DNA of 13,603 bases from Patescibacteria group bacterium (GTDB lineage Bacteria > Patescibacteriota > Minisyncoccia > Phycocordibacterales > XYD1-FULL-46-19). Under the pieces are notes generated by a model that saw only the letters and a program-made list of their open reading frames with translations, made no database searches and had not been told where the DNA came from. Shown here in pieces: positions 1 through 8,080 of the stretch. The stretch is from contig JAUPUJ010000014.1 in assembly GCA_030917625.1 (NCBI GenBank), positions 1 through 13,603 of the forward strand, in the 5' to 3' direction. Position numbers and translations under genes: made by a program. The stretch's first letter is position 1. Each line of letters starts with the position of its first letter.

Positions 1-412
1 TGTTAAATATTTTATGCCAAAAAGGTGTCACTAAACGCACTCGGCCACCAAGAAACCGAGACCCAAAGACCACATCAGCTTGACCATTTATAATTGGTAT
101 CAAGAGTTTGTTAAAATCCACTGGATCATATTCTAAATCTGCGTCTTGTATAACAACAATATCACCAGTTGCCTCTTTTAAACCTTTGATAACTCCGTGC
201 CCCTTACCAAAATTTTTATCGTATGAAAAAATAAAATTATTATCAGTAGACATACCTTCTAAGATTTTTCCCGTCTTATCTGTCGACCCATCATTGATAA
301 TGATGATTTCTCGAGAAAATCCATTTGGTAATACAACATTATTTAACCGATCAAGTATTTCGACTATAGTCTTCTCTTCATTATAAACTGGTAAAATAAT
401 AGAGAGCTTCAT
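1..412 (-). CDS. Family 2 glycosyltransferase (dolichyl/polyprenyl-phosphate sugar synthase type), 3' part outside window
   Basis: This is the N-terminal 137 residues of a GT2 glycosyltransferase; the rest runs off the left edge. The opening LSIILPVYNEE (residues 3-13), the INDGSTD loop (39-45) and the metal-binding QDADLEYDP (89-97, DXD at D90-D92) are typical of DPM1/Ppm1-like enzymes. Known members of this family transfer a sugar from a nucleotide donor to a polyprenyl phosphate on the cytoplasmic face of the membrane. It begins 18 bases after the stop of the GtrA gene, so the two are probably cotranscribed, and the GtrA pairing fits a lipid-linked sugar made here and flipped by GtrA. No Shine-Dalgarno site precedes the ATG. 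A TATAAA hexamer lies exactly six bases upstream, which could be a weak leaderless promoter but may be chance in such AT-rich DNA. The donor sugar cannot be told. Confidence 0.9.
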   Translation of the reverse strand, partial: MKLSIILPVYNEEKTIVEILDRLNNVVLPNGFSREIIIINDGSTDKTGKILEGMSTDNNFIFSYDKNFGKGHGVIKGLKEATGDIVVIQDADLEYDPVDFNKLLIPIINGQADVVFGSRFLGGRVRLVTPFWHKIFN

Positions 413-430
413 AATTAATTTATATATGAC

Positions 431-898
431 TTATGACTCATAAGAAAAAAGTTTACTGTACAAAATAAAACTGGACACAGCAATTATTAAACTTGTGATA
501 ATTTGGGCTAATAAATAATGCAAATGCCCATAATCAACAAAAACAAACACTAGTAGCGTATTTACAATTAAATTACCTAGAGCTATACATAAATACCATG
601 GCGCCTGCCAAGAAATAGATAGCCTTCTCTTATCTGAAAATGTCCAAAATTTTTGCAAAATAAAACTAACTATTAAAGAAGCTGAGAATGCAAAAATAGC
701 AGACAACACATACCAAAGTCCTATCACATCTGTAAATATATACAAAAGAGCTAAGTCAGTTGCCGCTCCAATACCTCCAGCTACAATAAATCGCAAAATT
801 TTATTATAAGACAAAATAAAATTATTAATTTTTGTATACAACACCTGAATTGACTGGGATATTGTTTGAGAAGTCACCCTCTTATATTTTATTTCCAT
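431..898 (-). CDS. GtrA family membrane protein
   Basis: This 155-aa protein has four predicted membrane segments (roughly residues 36-57, 61-83, 101-122 and 126-147). The first carries the FIVAGGIGAATDLALL signature at the start of the GtrA domain, and the KFWTF motif follows the second segment at 83-87. The length and four-helix layout match the GtrA family, whose studied members are thought to flip polyprenyl-phosphate-linked sugars across the membrane for O-antigen or teichoic-acid modification. The N-terminal 30 residues form a polar cytoplasmic extension. The gene begins 12 bases after the stop of the dehydrogenase-like gene and is followed closely by a GT2 gene, the usual GtrA partner. 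The bases before the ATG are pyrimidine-rich (CCCACCTTCTTT) and hold no Shine-Dalgarno site. The family call is firm; the transported sugar is unknown. Confidence 0.9.
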   Translation of the reverse strand: MEIKYKRVTSQTISQSIQVLYTKINNFILSYNKILRFIVAGGIGAATDLALLYIFTDVIGLWYVLSAIFAFSASLIVSFILQKFWTFSDKRRLSISWQAPWYLCIALGNLIVNTLLVFVFVDYGHLHYLLAQIITSLIIAVSSFILYSKLFSYES

Positions 899-910
899 AA
901 AGAAGGTGGG

Positions 911-1756
911 TTATAGATCTCCATAAACCCCTGAAAGCAAATCTAAATCTTTCTGTGTCGTTTTTAAAAGTTCTATATTTTTATTTTCTAAAGATTTTAA
1001 AACATCGATCCCTAATTTATCATCTACGACCTTATTTTTATATATCTCGGTAAAGGCTGCAAAGTCTTTAATAAAGCAATGACCTCCTGCACCTCGTCCG
1101 CTTTTATGAACTGGGTTTAAATAAGTTGGCCCGGTGTCTGGGTCAGCACTCATAGCTTCCTTAATATTATTCCAATCACCACCAACATTTTTAGTTAAAT
1201 CGTACAAAATATTAGCAAACACCACTCGAAAAAATCCAGATATATTACGCCCATATTTAATGATCTCTGCATCAATTGATCCACAAATCTTTTTATATGG
1301 AGCATTTGGCAAAACCAACATAACTTGTTCTGCTTTTTCTTTATATATTTCAGATTCTAGTGGGATTCCAATTATATTTCTCTGAGGATTACTAGCGTCA
1401 AAACTAGCCGTACTTTCAGTTAAAAATTCTGGTGAATGTAGCACAAAAACATCAGGATATTGCTTCTGAATAGACTGTGTGGTTCCTGGTAAAATAGTAG
1501 ACTTAATTACTGCAACCTTACCTTTACCCACCAGGCCAACCGCCTCCCTAACTATAGAATCATCAAAACCCTCTACGGTAGTCGGGGTCGGAACAGCAAT
1601 AAAAACAATATCGCAAGATGAAATTTTTTCTTTATTATCCAAAAATTCTGGTTCCAAACCATAACGAACCACCCGATAGCCACGGGCCTCAAAATCGTTA
1701 GCATAATTTTTGCCAATCCAACCCTGACCAATAAAACCAATGGATAAGTTAATCAT
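911..1756 (-). CDS. Short UDP-glucose/GDP-mannose dehydrogenase-like protein lacking the C-terminal domain
   Basis: The protein resembles NAD-dependent nucleotide-sugar 6-dehydrogenases. It has an N-terminal Rossmann motif (G10-x-G12-x-x-G15), the STILPGTT turn (86-93), SPEFLTES (108-115), the lysine/asparagine pair K167 and N171 of the central helix, and the catalytic cysteine loop GRGAGGHCFIKD (220-231) with C227. Family enzymes oxidise UDP-glucose or a similar sugar to the uronic acid. At 281 residues it stops about 30 residues after the central domain. The C-terminal UDP-binding domain of the usual roughly 400-aa enzyme is absent, and GtrA starts only 12 bases downstream, so no frameshifted remainder is hidden there. 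Since all visible catalytic residues are kept, it may still be an oxidoreductase with altered substrate binding. It sits in the glycosyltransferase operon. No Shine-Dalgarno site is seen. The family is clear; activity and substrate are uncertain. Confidence 0.85.
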   Translation of the reverse strand: MINLSIGFIGQGWIGKNYANDFEARGYRVVRYGLEPEFLDNKEKISSCDIVFIAVPTPTTVEGFDDSIVREAVGLVGKGKVAVIKSTILPGTTQSIQKQYPDVFVLHSPEFLTESTASFDASNPQRNIIGIPLESEIYKEKAEQVMLVLPNAPYKKICGSIDAEIIKYGRNISGFFRVVFANILYDLTKNVGGDWNNIKEAMSADPDTGPTYLNPVHKSGRGAGGHCFIKDFAAFTEIYKNKVVDDKLGIDVLKSLENKNIELLKTTQKDLDLLSGVYGDL

Positions 1757-1771
1757 AATGTAACATCTATA

Positions 1772-2848
1772 TTACCCCAATAAATTTTGCCATGCAATTA
1801 CATAACTTTTAACTATATCCTCTGCTTTTGGCATATTTAAAACTTTTTTTCGAGCGTTTTGTCCTAAATATTCTCTTAAAGCTGGGTCTTCGTATAAATT
1901 TCTAAGCCCCAAACCAAAATCTTTTATATTTTTAGAAGAAACGACCAAAACATCTTCATCAGGTTTCAACACTTCTCCAACCAACCCAACATCTGAAGTT
2001 AAAATGGGTAAGCCATGCAATGCTGCTTCAACTAATACCAGACCCCACCCTTCTTCTTTTGAGGCAAAGACAAAAGCATCAGCATTCTGATACTCATCAT
2101 TTAGATTTTTTTGGTAACCTAAAAAATTAACTCTAAAATTAGGATTTAATTTATCAACCAATAATTCTAGTTTCGACCTATCTGGTCCCTCACCAGCAAT
2201 GTTAAAAATAATATTATCAGCCTCAGAAAAAGTCTCAGTCAAAGCTTTAATGAGAAAATCAATTCTTTTAACCGAAACCAGCCTGCCCACTGTTAAAAAA
2301 TTAAAAGGTGTACTAGTTTTATAATTGCGTCGCGTCACTACTTGTCCCTCATCCTTAATTCCAATAGGTATCACATATATTTTTTTGTCATCAATATTAT
2401 ATTTTCCTACTAATAATTTTTTTAATCGATGACTAACTGCCCTAATACCAGTAGCTTTTTTAAAAATAAACCTAGAGATTAATAGACGTATCAGTGTCTT
2501 TTTTTCAAACCCATGAACTTGAACTTCTAGAGGCTTATCAAAAAACCAAGACAAAAAGAACCCGATGAGAGCTAGAAAATATATATCTTGAACGGTAATT
2601 AAATCATAATGCCTCGCTTTTAATATCTGATAAGTAAAAAAACCTGTTTTAAATAATTGAACGATTTTATTTGACCCACCAATAGCATAAACCTCAGCCT
2701 GGTTATTTAATTTAACATATGTGTCACCATGAGCTGGAATTATCACAGTATAAAAGTCGACTAGTTGCCCAATTAGTCTGATTCTAGACGCCACTTGTGA
2801 TGTGGGATCTAAAGCTTGTATATCTAAACCCAAACTTAAAATTTTCAT
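1772..2848 (-). CDS. GT4 family glycosyltransferase
   Basis: This is a 358-aa GT-B fold glycosyltransferase. The C-terminal Glycos_transf_1 domain begins near residue 180 with FNFLTVGRLVSVKRIDFLI (182-200). It continues through the NIAGEGPDRSKLE stretch (216-228) and ends with the EX7E donor-binding motif E266 to E274, inside KEEGWGLVLVEAALHGLP. The N-terminal acceptor domain is poorly conserved, as usual. It acts in the cytoplasm or at the inner membrane face, using a nucleotide-sugar donor. The start overlaps the stop of the upstream glycosyltransferase by four bases (ATGA), pointing to translational coupling. There is no Shine-Dalgarno site. It is the last of three consecutive GT4 genes and precedes the dehydrogenase-like gene by 15 bases. 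The family is certain; donor and acceptor are not predictable. Confidence 0.92.
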   Translation of the reverse strand: MKILSLGLDIQALDPTSQVASRIRLIGQLVDFYTVIIPAHGDTYVKLNNQAEVYAIGGSNKIVQLFKTGFFTYQILKARHYDLITVQDIYFLALIGFFLSWFFDKPLEVQVHGFEKKTLIRLLISRFIFKKATGIRAVSHRLKKLLVGKYNIDDKKIYVIPIGIKDEGQVVTRRNYKTSTPFNFLTVGRLVSVKRIDFLIKALTETFSEADNIIFNIAGEGPDRSKLELLVDKLNPNFRVNFLGYQKNLNDEYQNADAFVFASKEEGWGLVLVEAALHGLPILTSDVGLVGEVLKPDEDVLVVSSKNIKDFGLGLRNLYEDPALREYLGQNARKKVLNMPKAEDIVKSYVIAWQNLLG

Positions 2849-3858
2849 AATAATTTAAATATATTTAAAAACTCAGAGGCAATTTGACTGTAGCTATGGT
2901 CAAAATTAAATTTTGCCACTAGTTCAGCTTTTTTATTATATTCCATCTCAGAACTAATCGAGATTATTTTATCGGCTATATCTGAATTATCTTTAGGGTT
3001 AACATAAGACACACATTCTCCCAATCGATCAGCCAAACCTGTCTCACTTGTTACAATAACCGGCGTATTAAACATTAAACTCTCTAAAACTAAATTAGGA
3101 CTAATATCCGACAAAGAGGGCACAATTACAACTGAAGCCTGTTTTAATTTATTAAACAATTCTGTTTGGGATAAATTTTCGTATAATTCAAGTGATAAAT
3201 TAGAATGCTTAATTTGAATTTCTTTAAAAATTTCTTTCAATCGGTCTATATTTTTTAAAAACAAAGGTCGCCCCGCCCAGATAAAAGTTAACTGCTCTGT
3301 CCACTTTTTGATTTGATTATTTTTTTTAGGACCGTAAAAATTTTCTATTATAAAAATCTTATTTTTCTTAATGTTGTAAGGAATGCTCCATATATCAGCC
3401 TGCCACTTAGTACTAAAAACCACAGCTGAGGCTTTTCTGACTACAAAACAAGTTAAATAAAAGACTATTTTTTCATATAAAGATAACTTATTTTTTGTAT
3501 TATAAAAATCTCTTAATGTAACAGCCACCGATCTTTTTTGAACATATTTTTCCCACAAAAAGTCACCGCCAACCCTCACAATTACTGGAACCTTTCTTAA
3601 AGACCCCACAAAAACTGAAGGTAGACCTACACTAAAAGTATCAAGAGTAATGACACTATGGGCCCCAGATAGATTTTTTAATAAACGTAACCCAAACCAA
3701 ATATGCCTAATTCCTGGCGGTAATTTATTCTCAAAATTATAGATTAGAACAACAACCTCAACCCCTTGTTCCTCTAAAGTATTCTTTAAATTAACAGCAT
3801 AATAAGCTGGGCCTCCAACTTGAGGCGGATAAATACCAGTTGTCAGAATAATTTTCAT
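2845..3858 (-). CDS. GT4-like glycosyltransferase with altered EX7E motif
   Basis: The 337-aa protein has the GT-B architecture. The N-terminal domain opens with MKIILTTGIYPPQVGGPAYY, a common GT4 start with the glycine-rich loop. The C-terminal domain contains FIWAGRPLFLKNIDRL (192-207) and VIVPSLSDISPNLVLES (244-260). The canonical EX7E pair is replaced by D251 and E259, so the first acidic residue is aspartate. Related enzymes with this ISPNxVLE form are known to me from divergent GT4 proteins, but the effect on catalysis is unclear. It overlaps both neighbouring glycosyltransferase genes by four bases and is therefore almost certainly translationally coupled to them. Bases before the ATG are A-rich (AAAAAAAATAT) without a Shine-Dalgarno site. 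It likely adds one sugar in the same glycan pathway. Confidence 0.87.
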   Translation of the reverse strand: MKIILTTGIYPPQVGGPAYYAVNLKNTLEEQGVEVVVLIYNFENKLPPGIRHIWFGLRLLKNLSGAHSVITLDTFSVGLPSVFVGSLRKVPVIVRVGGDFLWEKYVQKRSVAVTLRDFYNTKNKLSLYEKIVFYLTCFVVRKASAVVFSTKWQADIWSIPYNIKKNKIFIIENFYGPKKNNQIKKWTEQLTFIWAGRPLFLKNIDRLKEIFKEIQIKHSNLSLELYENLSQTELFNKLKQASVVIVPSLSDISPNLVLESLMFNTPVIVTSETGLADRLGECVSYVNPKDNSDIADKIISISSEMEYNKKAELVAKFNFDHSYSQIASEFLNIFKLL

Positions 3859-4988
3859 ATATTTTTTTTATCGAAAAGTTGATCAAAAATAGTATTCATA
3901 TCTGAAGCTACTGCACCCCAAGAAAAAGTCTCCTTGGTTTTAGATAAAGCCCTGAGTCTTATTTCATTAACCTGAAGTTTATTATCATCATCCAACAACC
4001 ATTTGATTTTATCAGCAATATCTATAGGATTTTCTGCTTCTATCACCAACCCTGTTTGACGATCTTCTAAAAAATCAGGAATTCCTCCAACAAGCGGCGC
4101 CATTATCGGCAACCCCACCGCCATCGCCTCCAAAAAAGAATTACCCAAACCTTCTGAACGTGAGGGTCTAATAAAAATACGACCAGTAGCCAAAAATTGT
4201 GGTAATTGTTCATAAGGTATTAAACCATGAAAAACTACTCGATTTAGAACTCCTAGTTTTAGAGCTAATTCCTTTAAATTACTTTCTTCTGGTCCCACTC
4301 CAGCAATATGTAGAACCACCGTCTCTGGCAATAAAGGCAGAGCCTTAATAATTAAATCTAAACCATTTTTATAAACTAATCTAGAAGTGGTAACTAAGTT
4401 AAAATTATGATCTAAATTCAAATTTTGATTAAAAAATAAAGTTGTGTCGACTCCATTTGGCACCACTGCTACTTTACCGGGAGCCACACCTATTTCCTTA
4501 GCCCAGACAGCTAAATAATTAGAAATACATTGAACACTATCGGCTAAAAGAAAAATATTACGCCACCAGGAACCCAAAATTTTAGCTTTAGATTCTATTG
4601 CTTTTAAATTATCCCCTTCTTGTAAAGTCAAAAGGAAAGGGATATGACTATATTTTTTCTTAAATCGCACAGCCGACAACCCCCCGAAACTAGCCATAAT
4701 GGCCCATATCGCATCATATTTTTTATCTTGATGTAATTTAGACGCTAACCAGTGGCCAGCAAACATCAGAATAAATTTATCCCAACTACAACCTAAACCA
4801 ATTCGATACACATTCACTCGCCCTACCACCTCTTTTTTAGGCAACTTACTATCAAGTCTGGCGGTTATTAAATCAAAATCATAATCACCCAAACGATCTG
4901 TGATTTCTTTGACTGCAATTTCAGCCCCCCCCACGAGTGGTAAATAAGCCGTACTAAAGATTAAAATTTTTTTTCTACTATTTATCAT
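3855..4988 (-). CDS. GT4 family glycosyltransferase
   Basis: This 377-aa protein is a textbook GT4 enzyme. The N-terminal domain has FSTAYLPLVGGAEIAVKEI (11-29), a typical glycine loop and acceptor-side helix. VPNGVD (176-181) marks the interdomain region, and the donor domain carries TSRLVYKNGLDLIIKALPLL (201-220), HIAGVGPEESNLKE (227-240) and the EX7E motif E279 to E287 in RSEGLGNSFLEAMAVGLP. It would transfer a hexose-type sugar from a nucleotide donor in the retaining mode, as is general for GT4. Its start overlaps the end of the TraD-like ATPase gene by 11 bases, which makes cotranscription with that ATPase very likely. No Shine-Dalgarno site lies at the usual distance. It is the first of the three-enzyme overlapping series. 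Confidence 0.93.
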   Translation of the reverse strand: MINSRKKILIFSTAYLPLVGGAEIAVKEITDRLGDYDFDLITARLDSKLPKKEVVGRVNVYRIGLGCSWDKFILMFAGHWLASKLHQDKKYDAIWAIMASFGGLSAVRFKKKYSHIPFLLTLQEGDNLKAIESKAKILGSWWRNIFLLADSVQCISNYLAVWAKEIGVAPGKVAVVPNGVDTTLFFNQNLNLDHNFNLVTTSRLVYKNGLDLIIKALPLLPETVVLHIAGVGPEESNLKELALKLGVLNRVVFHGLIPYEQLPQFLATGRIFIRPSRSEGLGNSFLEAMAVGLPIMAPLVGGIPDFLEDRQTGLVIEAENPIDIADKIKWLLDDDNKLQVNEIRLRALSKTKETFSWGAVASDMNTIFDQLFDKKNI

Positions 4989-6717
4989 GAACTTTCAACA
5001 TATCCCTCAGAACATTTTCTGGGACTTCAGATTTTTGATCACGAGAAGTAGTATCTGAATTATTTTTAGCAGTCTGTTGAGCTCCAACTGGATTAGAAAC
5101 AGGATTTCGATCCACCTTAGGTTTTTCAACCTCTTCTGGCTGACTATTCTTCATCAGGTCAGCTAGAGCATTTCTTAAATCATCTTTATGCTTGCCAGTA
5201 CTTTTAGTGTCTTCTCTGATTTCTTTCTTCTTTAAATTTAACAATGAGAATGCTTTATCATTAGTCGGCGCTTGAGTCTGGGCTTGGGGTTTATTTTTAT
5301 AATCAGCAGTATTGTTACGAACAGTAGCCGGGCCATTGTGCGCCTTCTGATTATTACCCCCAGTCCCATTATTACTAAAATTATTTTTTTGATTATTCTG
5401 ACCACCAGATTGAGAGTTAGAATTCGTATTATCATTATGTAAAGCAAAAATAATCTTCTCCACCTCACCAGATGGCCGGGCGTACTTTTTACGAGAAGAG
5501 GCTATAACTTCATCGATATAAGATTTATCAAGGGGCATAATAGGGGGTAAAGTGACAGCCGAAAATGGTTTTGACCCAACCCCATCTATTGAAAGAGTTA
5601 AGTAAATCTGAGCAAAACTTAAATTAACCAAATCCTCCTGAATAAATGTCGGGAAGAATATTTTTTCAAAAACTTCTGCATCAAAAGGCCCGACCCTAAA
5701 AGCAATGGTCGTGCCCACGTTACCAAAAACAGCATCTCTCACTTCCTCTGGCATTTGTTCAATATATTGATGAGCAATAGTCAGGGCCAATTTATATTTT
5801 CGAGCTTCAGACAAGATATCAGCAAAACTCTCATTAGCAAAAGATTGAAATTCGTCTACATATAAATAAAATGGGGGTAATTTTTTAATGTCGCCCTCAG
5901 AAATATTAGCCCGTGACATAGCTGCTAAATAAATTTTAGTAATCAGCATACTGCCGAGTAAATTCGCATTACCTTCCCCTATTCTCCCCTTAGACAAGTT
6001 AATGATAACTATTTTCTTTTCATCCATTAACTGTCTAAAATTAAAAGTTGATTTAGGTTGACCTAAAATATTCCGAATCAAAGGATTAGAGGTAAACTGT
6101 CCTACTTTGTTTTGAATAGCTGGCGTAGCTTCGGCTGTAAATCTCTCGGTATAACCCGCAAACTCATCCACCCAAAACGACCTTACTCCTGGGTCAGTAA
6201 TATACTCCACCACTTTTTCCCTAAATTTTTTGTCCGACAACATTTTGTTAACCGACAATAAAGTAGAATCCGGGTATTCCAAAAGAGCTAAAATTGTATT
6301 ATTTAAAATATATTCCATCCGAGCCGACCAAGCATCAACCCAGATTTTTTTAAAGGCACTCATCAGACCCGCGGCCACCAAATGCCTTTGATCTTTACCG
6401 ACATCTTCCATCACATTAAAACCAATGGGATATTCTAGATCAAAAGGTGCGATATATAAAACATCATTAATTCTCTCTTTAGGTACATAACTCAATAAAA
6501 GTTCAGCTGTTTTGCCGTGGGGATCAATAAAACATATACCCTCGCCATTTTTAATATCTTGAATGGCCATGTTTTCCAGCATGGTCGATTTACCCATACC
6601 AGTCTTACCAATGATATACATATGCTTAGCTCGATCTTCAGACTTAATACCAAAAGGTATTTTCCGACCCCTAAAATCTGTTTGAGCAAAGTAGTTAATG
6701 TGAGGAGATTGGTCCAT
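4978..6717 (-). CDS. TraD/VirD4-like ATPase (type IV secretion coupling-protein family) with Asn/Gln-rich tail
   Basis: A 579-aa P-loop motor ATPase of the FtsK/HerA/TraD group. Walker A is GKTGMGKST (37-45), followed by the FIDPHGK strand (63-69). Walker B is PFYLYVDEF (282-290), with a TIAHQY motif (313-318) that resembles the conserved region after Walker B in VirD4/TraD proteins. The core ends near residue 415; residues 430-560 are a low-complexity N/Q/K/T-rich linker, and a short helix (PENVLRDMLKV, 566-576) closes the protein. There is no N-terminal membrane segment, unlike classic VirD4, so it is either soluble or recruited by a partner. Family members move DNA or protein through envelope machines. 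No relaxase or other secretion gene lies in the window; instead it leads the glycosyltransferase operon. A promoter with an 18-base leader precedes it, without a Shine-Dalgarno site. The exact role is unknown. Confidence 0.88.
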   Translation of the reverse strand: MDQSPHINYFAQTDFRGRKIPFGIKSEDRAKHMYIIGKTGMGKSTMLENMAIQDIKNGEGICFIDPHGKTAELLLSYVPKERINDVLYIAPFDLEYPIGFNVMEDVGKDQRHLVAAGLMSAFKKIWVDAWSARMEYILNNTILALLEYPDSTLLSVNKMLSDKKFREKVVEYITDPGVRSFWVDEFAGYTERFTAEATPAIQNKVGQFTSNPLIRNILGQPKSTFNFRQLMDEKKIVIINLSKGRIGEGNANLLGSMLITKIYLAAMSRANISEGDIKKLPPFYLYVDEFQSFANESFADILSEARKYKLALTIAHQYIEQMPEEVRDAVFGNVGTTIAFRVGPFDAEVFEKIFFPTFIQEDLVNLSFAQIYLTLSIDGVGSKPFSAVTLPPIMPLDKSYIDEVIASSRKKYARPSGEVEKIIFALHNDNTNSNSQSGGQNNQKNNFSNNGTGGNNQKAHNGPATVRNNTADYKNKPQAQTQAPTNDKAFSLLNLKKKEIREDTKSTGKHKDDLRNALADLMKNSQPEEVEKPKVDRNPVSNPVGAQQTAKNNSDTTSRDQKSEVPENVLRDMLKVHDK

Positions 6718-6741
6718 AAAATAATGAAGACTATTGACTAC

Positions 6742-6770
6742 AGTATAACTCTGTATAGAAACTTTAACAA
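6742..6770 (-). promoter_or_regulatory. Sigma-70-type promoter for the ATPase-glycosyltransferase operon
   Basis: On the minus strand a TTGTTA -35 box (6770-6765), a 17-base spacer and a TATACT -10 box (6747-6742) lie in the 70-base gap between the DUF4015 gene and the ATPase gene. The predicted start is near 6735, giving a leader of about 18 bases that contains no Shine-Dalgarno sequence. The spacing and box match are good for such a short gap. Confidence 0.65.
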
Positions 6771-6787
6771 AGGATTTTGACTAATCC

Positions 6788-8044
6788 CTACAAGGCTGGG
6801 CCATAAACAGACCGCGTATAATGATTACTCGGATCCCACATCATCCAAGAATCAAGACCAGCATCATAAGTGGCTCTAATTTGGGCTTTTACCATCTCAG
6901 GAGTATAAGGTACTGGGTAATCAAAATCTTGAAGCCAGGGCCTTATTTTGGACTCTGAGAAGGCTTTTTTGGTGTACATTTGGGGCGAAGTTGAAGCTAT
7001 AGGCTTACCTTGAAGGGTTTTGACTACGGTCGAGGTCGCCACAGTCCGCTGTATAGCCACATCGAGCGACCCCTTAACAACCTCATATGGATAGAGATTA
7101 GCATTAGCATAGGGACCAAAACCAGCATAATAATGAGACGGGTAAATCATAGGAGAAATATAATCAAAATAAGGTAAGAAATTTTCCCAAATTTGCCCAA
7201 TACCAACATCAGTAAAATTATTAGTGGTCACCCCAAAAACATCAGCCGATAATATAGCCCCGGTTGGTTTTAATTCTTGATGTAAATAAGCAAAGAATTT
7301 TTCTAAAACCAAAGGCTGAGATTTAGACCCTCCAGTTAAAGGCAAGGAAATATCTTTCATATTACCATCGGAAGGAAACCGGATATAATCAAAATTTAAT
7401 TCATCCACCCCTAAATTATAAGCATCTTTGGCGATAGCGATAATATGATCATGAGCCTTTTTTGAAGCTGGATCAATATAAGTAATACCTTTTTTATCAC
7501 GCCATAAACTTTCTGGATTACTTAAACTCCTGACTGCGGTATCGGGATTATTTTTAGTAAACAAAGCATCTTGAAAAACCGTGATCCGCCCAATGACATA
7601 AATATCTTTATCATGCCATTCTTTAACCATCCCCTTTAAATCGGCAATAGGGCAATGAGAAATGGCATAAGGTTTTAGACTTTCGGTTTCAGGGTCAAAA
7701 GAAATTGCTCCAGTATAATCTTTTAGATCGACAATAATGGCATTAACTTCTGTCTCATCAACCATTTTAACCAAACGCTCTCGCAGTGAAGGAGTAGCCG
7801 CCACACAACTAGTCATATACACCACTTTAGTTGGAATTGGAGTCGGTAAATGTTTAACCTTTTCCTTAACCTCTACAGTTGAAGTACTAATTCCACTTAA
7901 ACTCCCCCCAACAAGACCGGTAGCATCGTAAACAGGAATATCATAAGTGTTATTGTCTTTAGCTTGAACTATAAAAAATATTACCCCTCCAATAATAAGT
8001 ACTGCGACAAAAACTAAAACAATATTAGTAATTGGGGGTTTCAT
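6788..8044 (-). CDS. Membrane-anchored putative glycoside hydrolase (DUF4015 type)
   Basis: This 418-aa protein has an uncleaved-looking N-terminal membrane anchor (residues 7-27) followed by a Ser/Thr-rich linker to about residue 72. It then has a TIM-barrel-like domain recognisable as the putative glycosyl hydrolase domain DUF4015 (PF13200). Characteristic pieces are AIIVDLKDYTGAISFDP (102-118), ELNFDYIRFPSDG (215-227), ILSADVFG (264-271), YISPMIYPSHYYAGFG (295-310) and the closing SWMMWDPSN. The domain is thought to face outside the cell and to act on a polysaccharide, but no member that I know of has an established substrate. Acidic residues that could serve in catalysis are E215, D219 and D268, by analogy only. 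It starts 36 bases after the small membrane protein and ends 70 bases before the ATPase gene. No Shine-Dalgarno site is present. It may trim or remodel the envelope glycan made by the neighbouring enzymes. Confidence 0.85.
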   Translation of the reverse strand: MKPPITNIVLVFVAVLIIGGVIFFIVQAKDNNTYDIPVYDATGLVGGSLSGISTSTVEVKEKVKHLPTPIPTKVVYMTSCVAATPSLRERLVKMVDETEVNAIIVDLKDYTGAISFDPETESLKPYAISHCPIADLKGMVKEWHDKDIYVIGRITVFQDALFTKNNPDTAVRSLSNPESLWRDKKGITYIDPASKKAHDHIIAIAKDAYNLGVDELNFDYIRFPSDGNMKDISLPLTGGSKSQPLVLEKFFAYLHQELKPTGAILSADVFGVTTNNFTDVGIGQIWENFLPYFDYISPMIYPSHYYAGFGPYANANLYPYEVVKGSLDVAIQRTVATSTVVKTLQGKPIASTSPQMYTKKAFSESKIRPWLQDFDYPVPYTPEMVKAQIRATYDAGLDSWMMWDPSNHYTRSVYGPAL

Positions 8045-8080
8045 TTAATCTAAAAGTCTATTAATCTCAATTTCTAATAA

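Noticed and set aside
108..386. Open frame of 92 codons on the plus strand
   Set aside because: It lies antisense to the GT2 gene, whose conserved motifs are on the minus strand; the plus-strand translation shows no family features or start signals.
899..911. Frameshift separating a lost C-terminal domain of the dehydrogenase-like gene
   Set aside because: Only 12 bases lie between its stop and the GtrA start, and the GtrA frame has no dehydrogenase-like residues.
4978..6717. Reading the ATPase as evidence of a conjugative element in this window
   Set aside because: No relaxase, VirB-type subunit, integrase or attachment repeats were seen, so only the single ATPase can be claimed.
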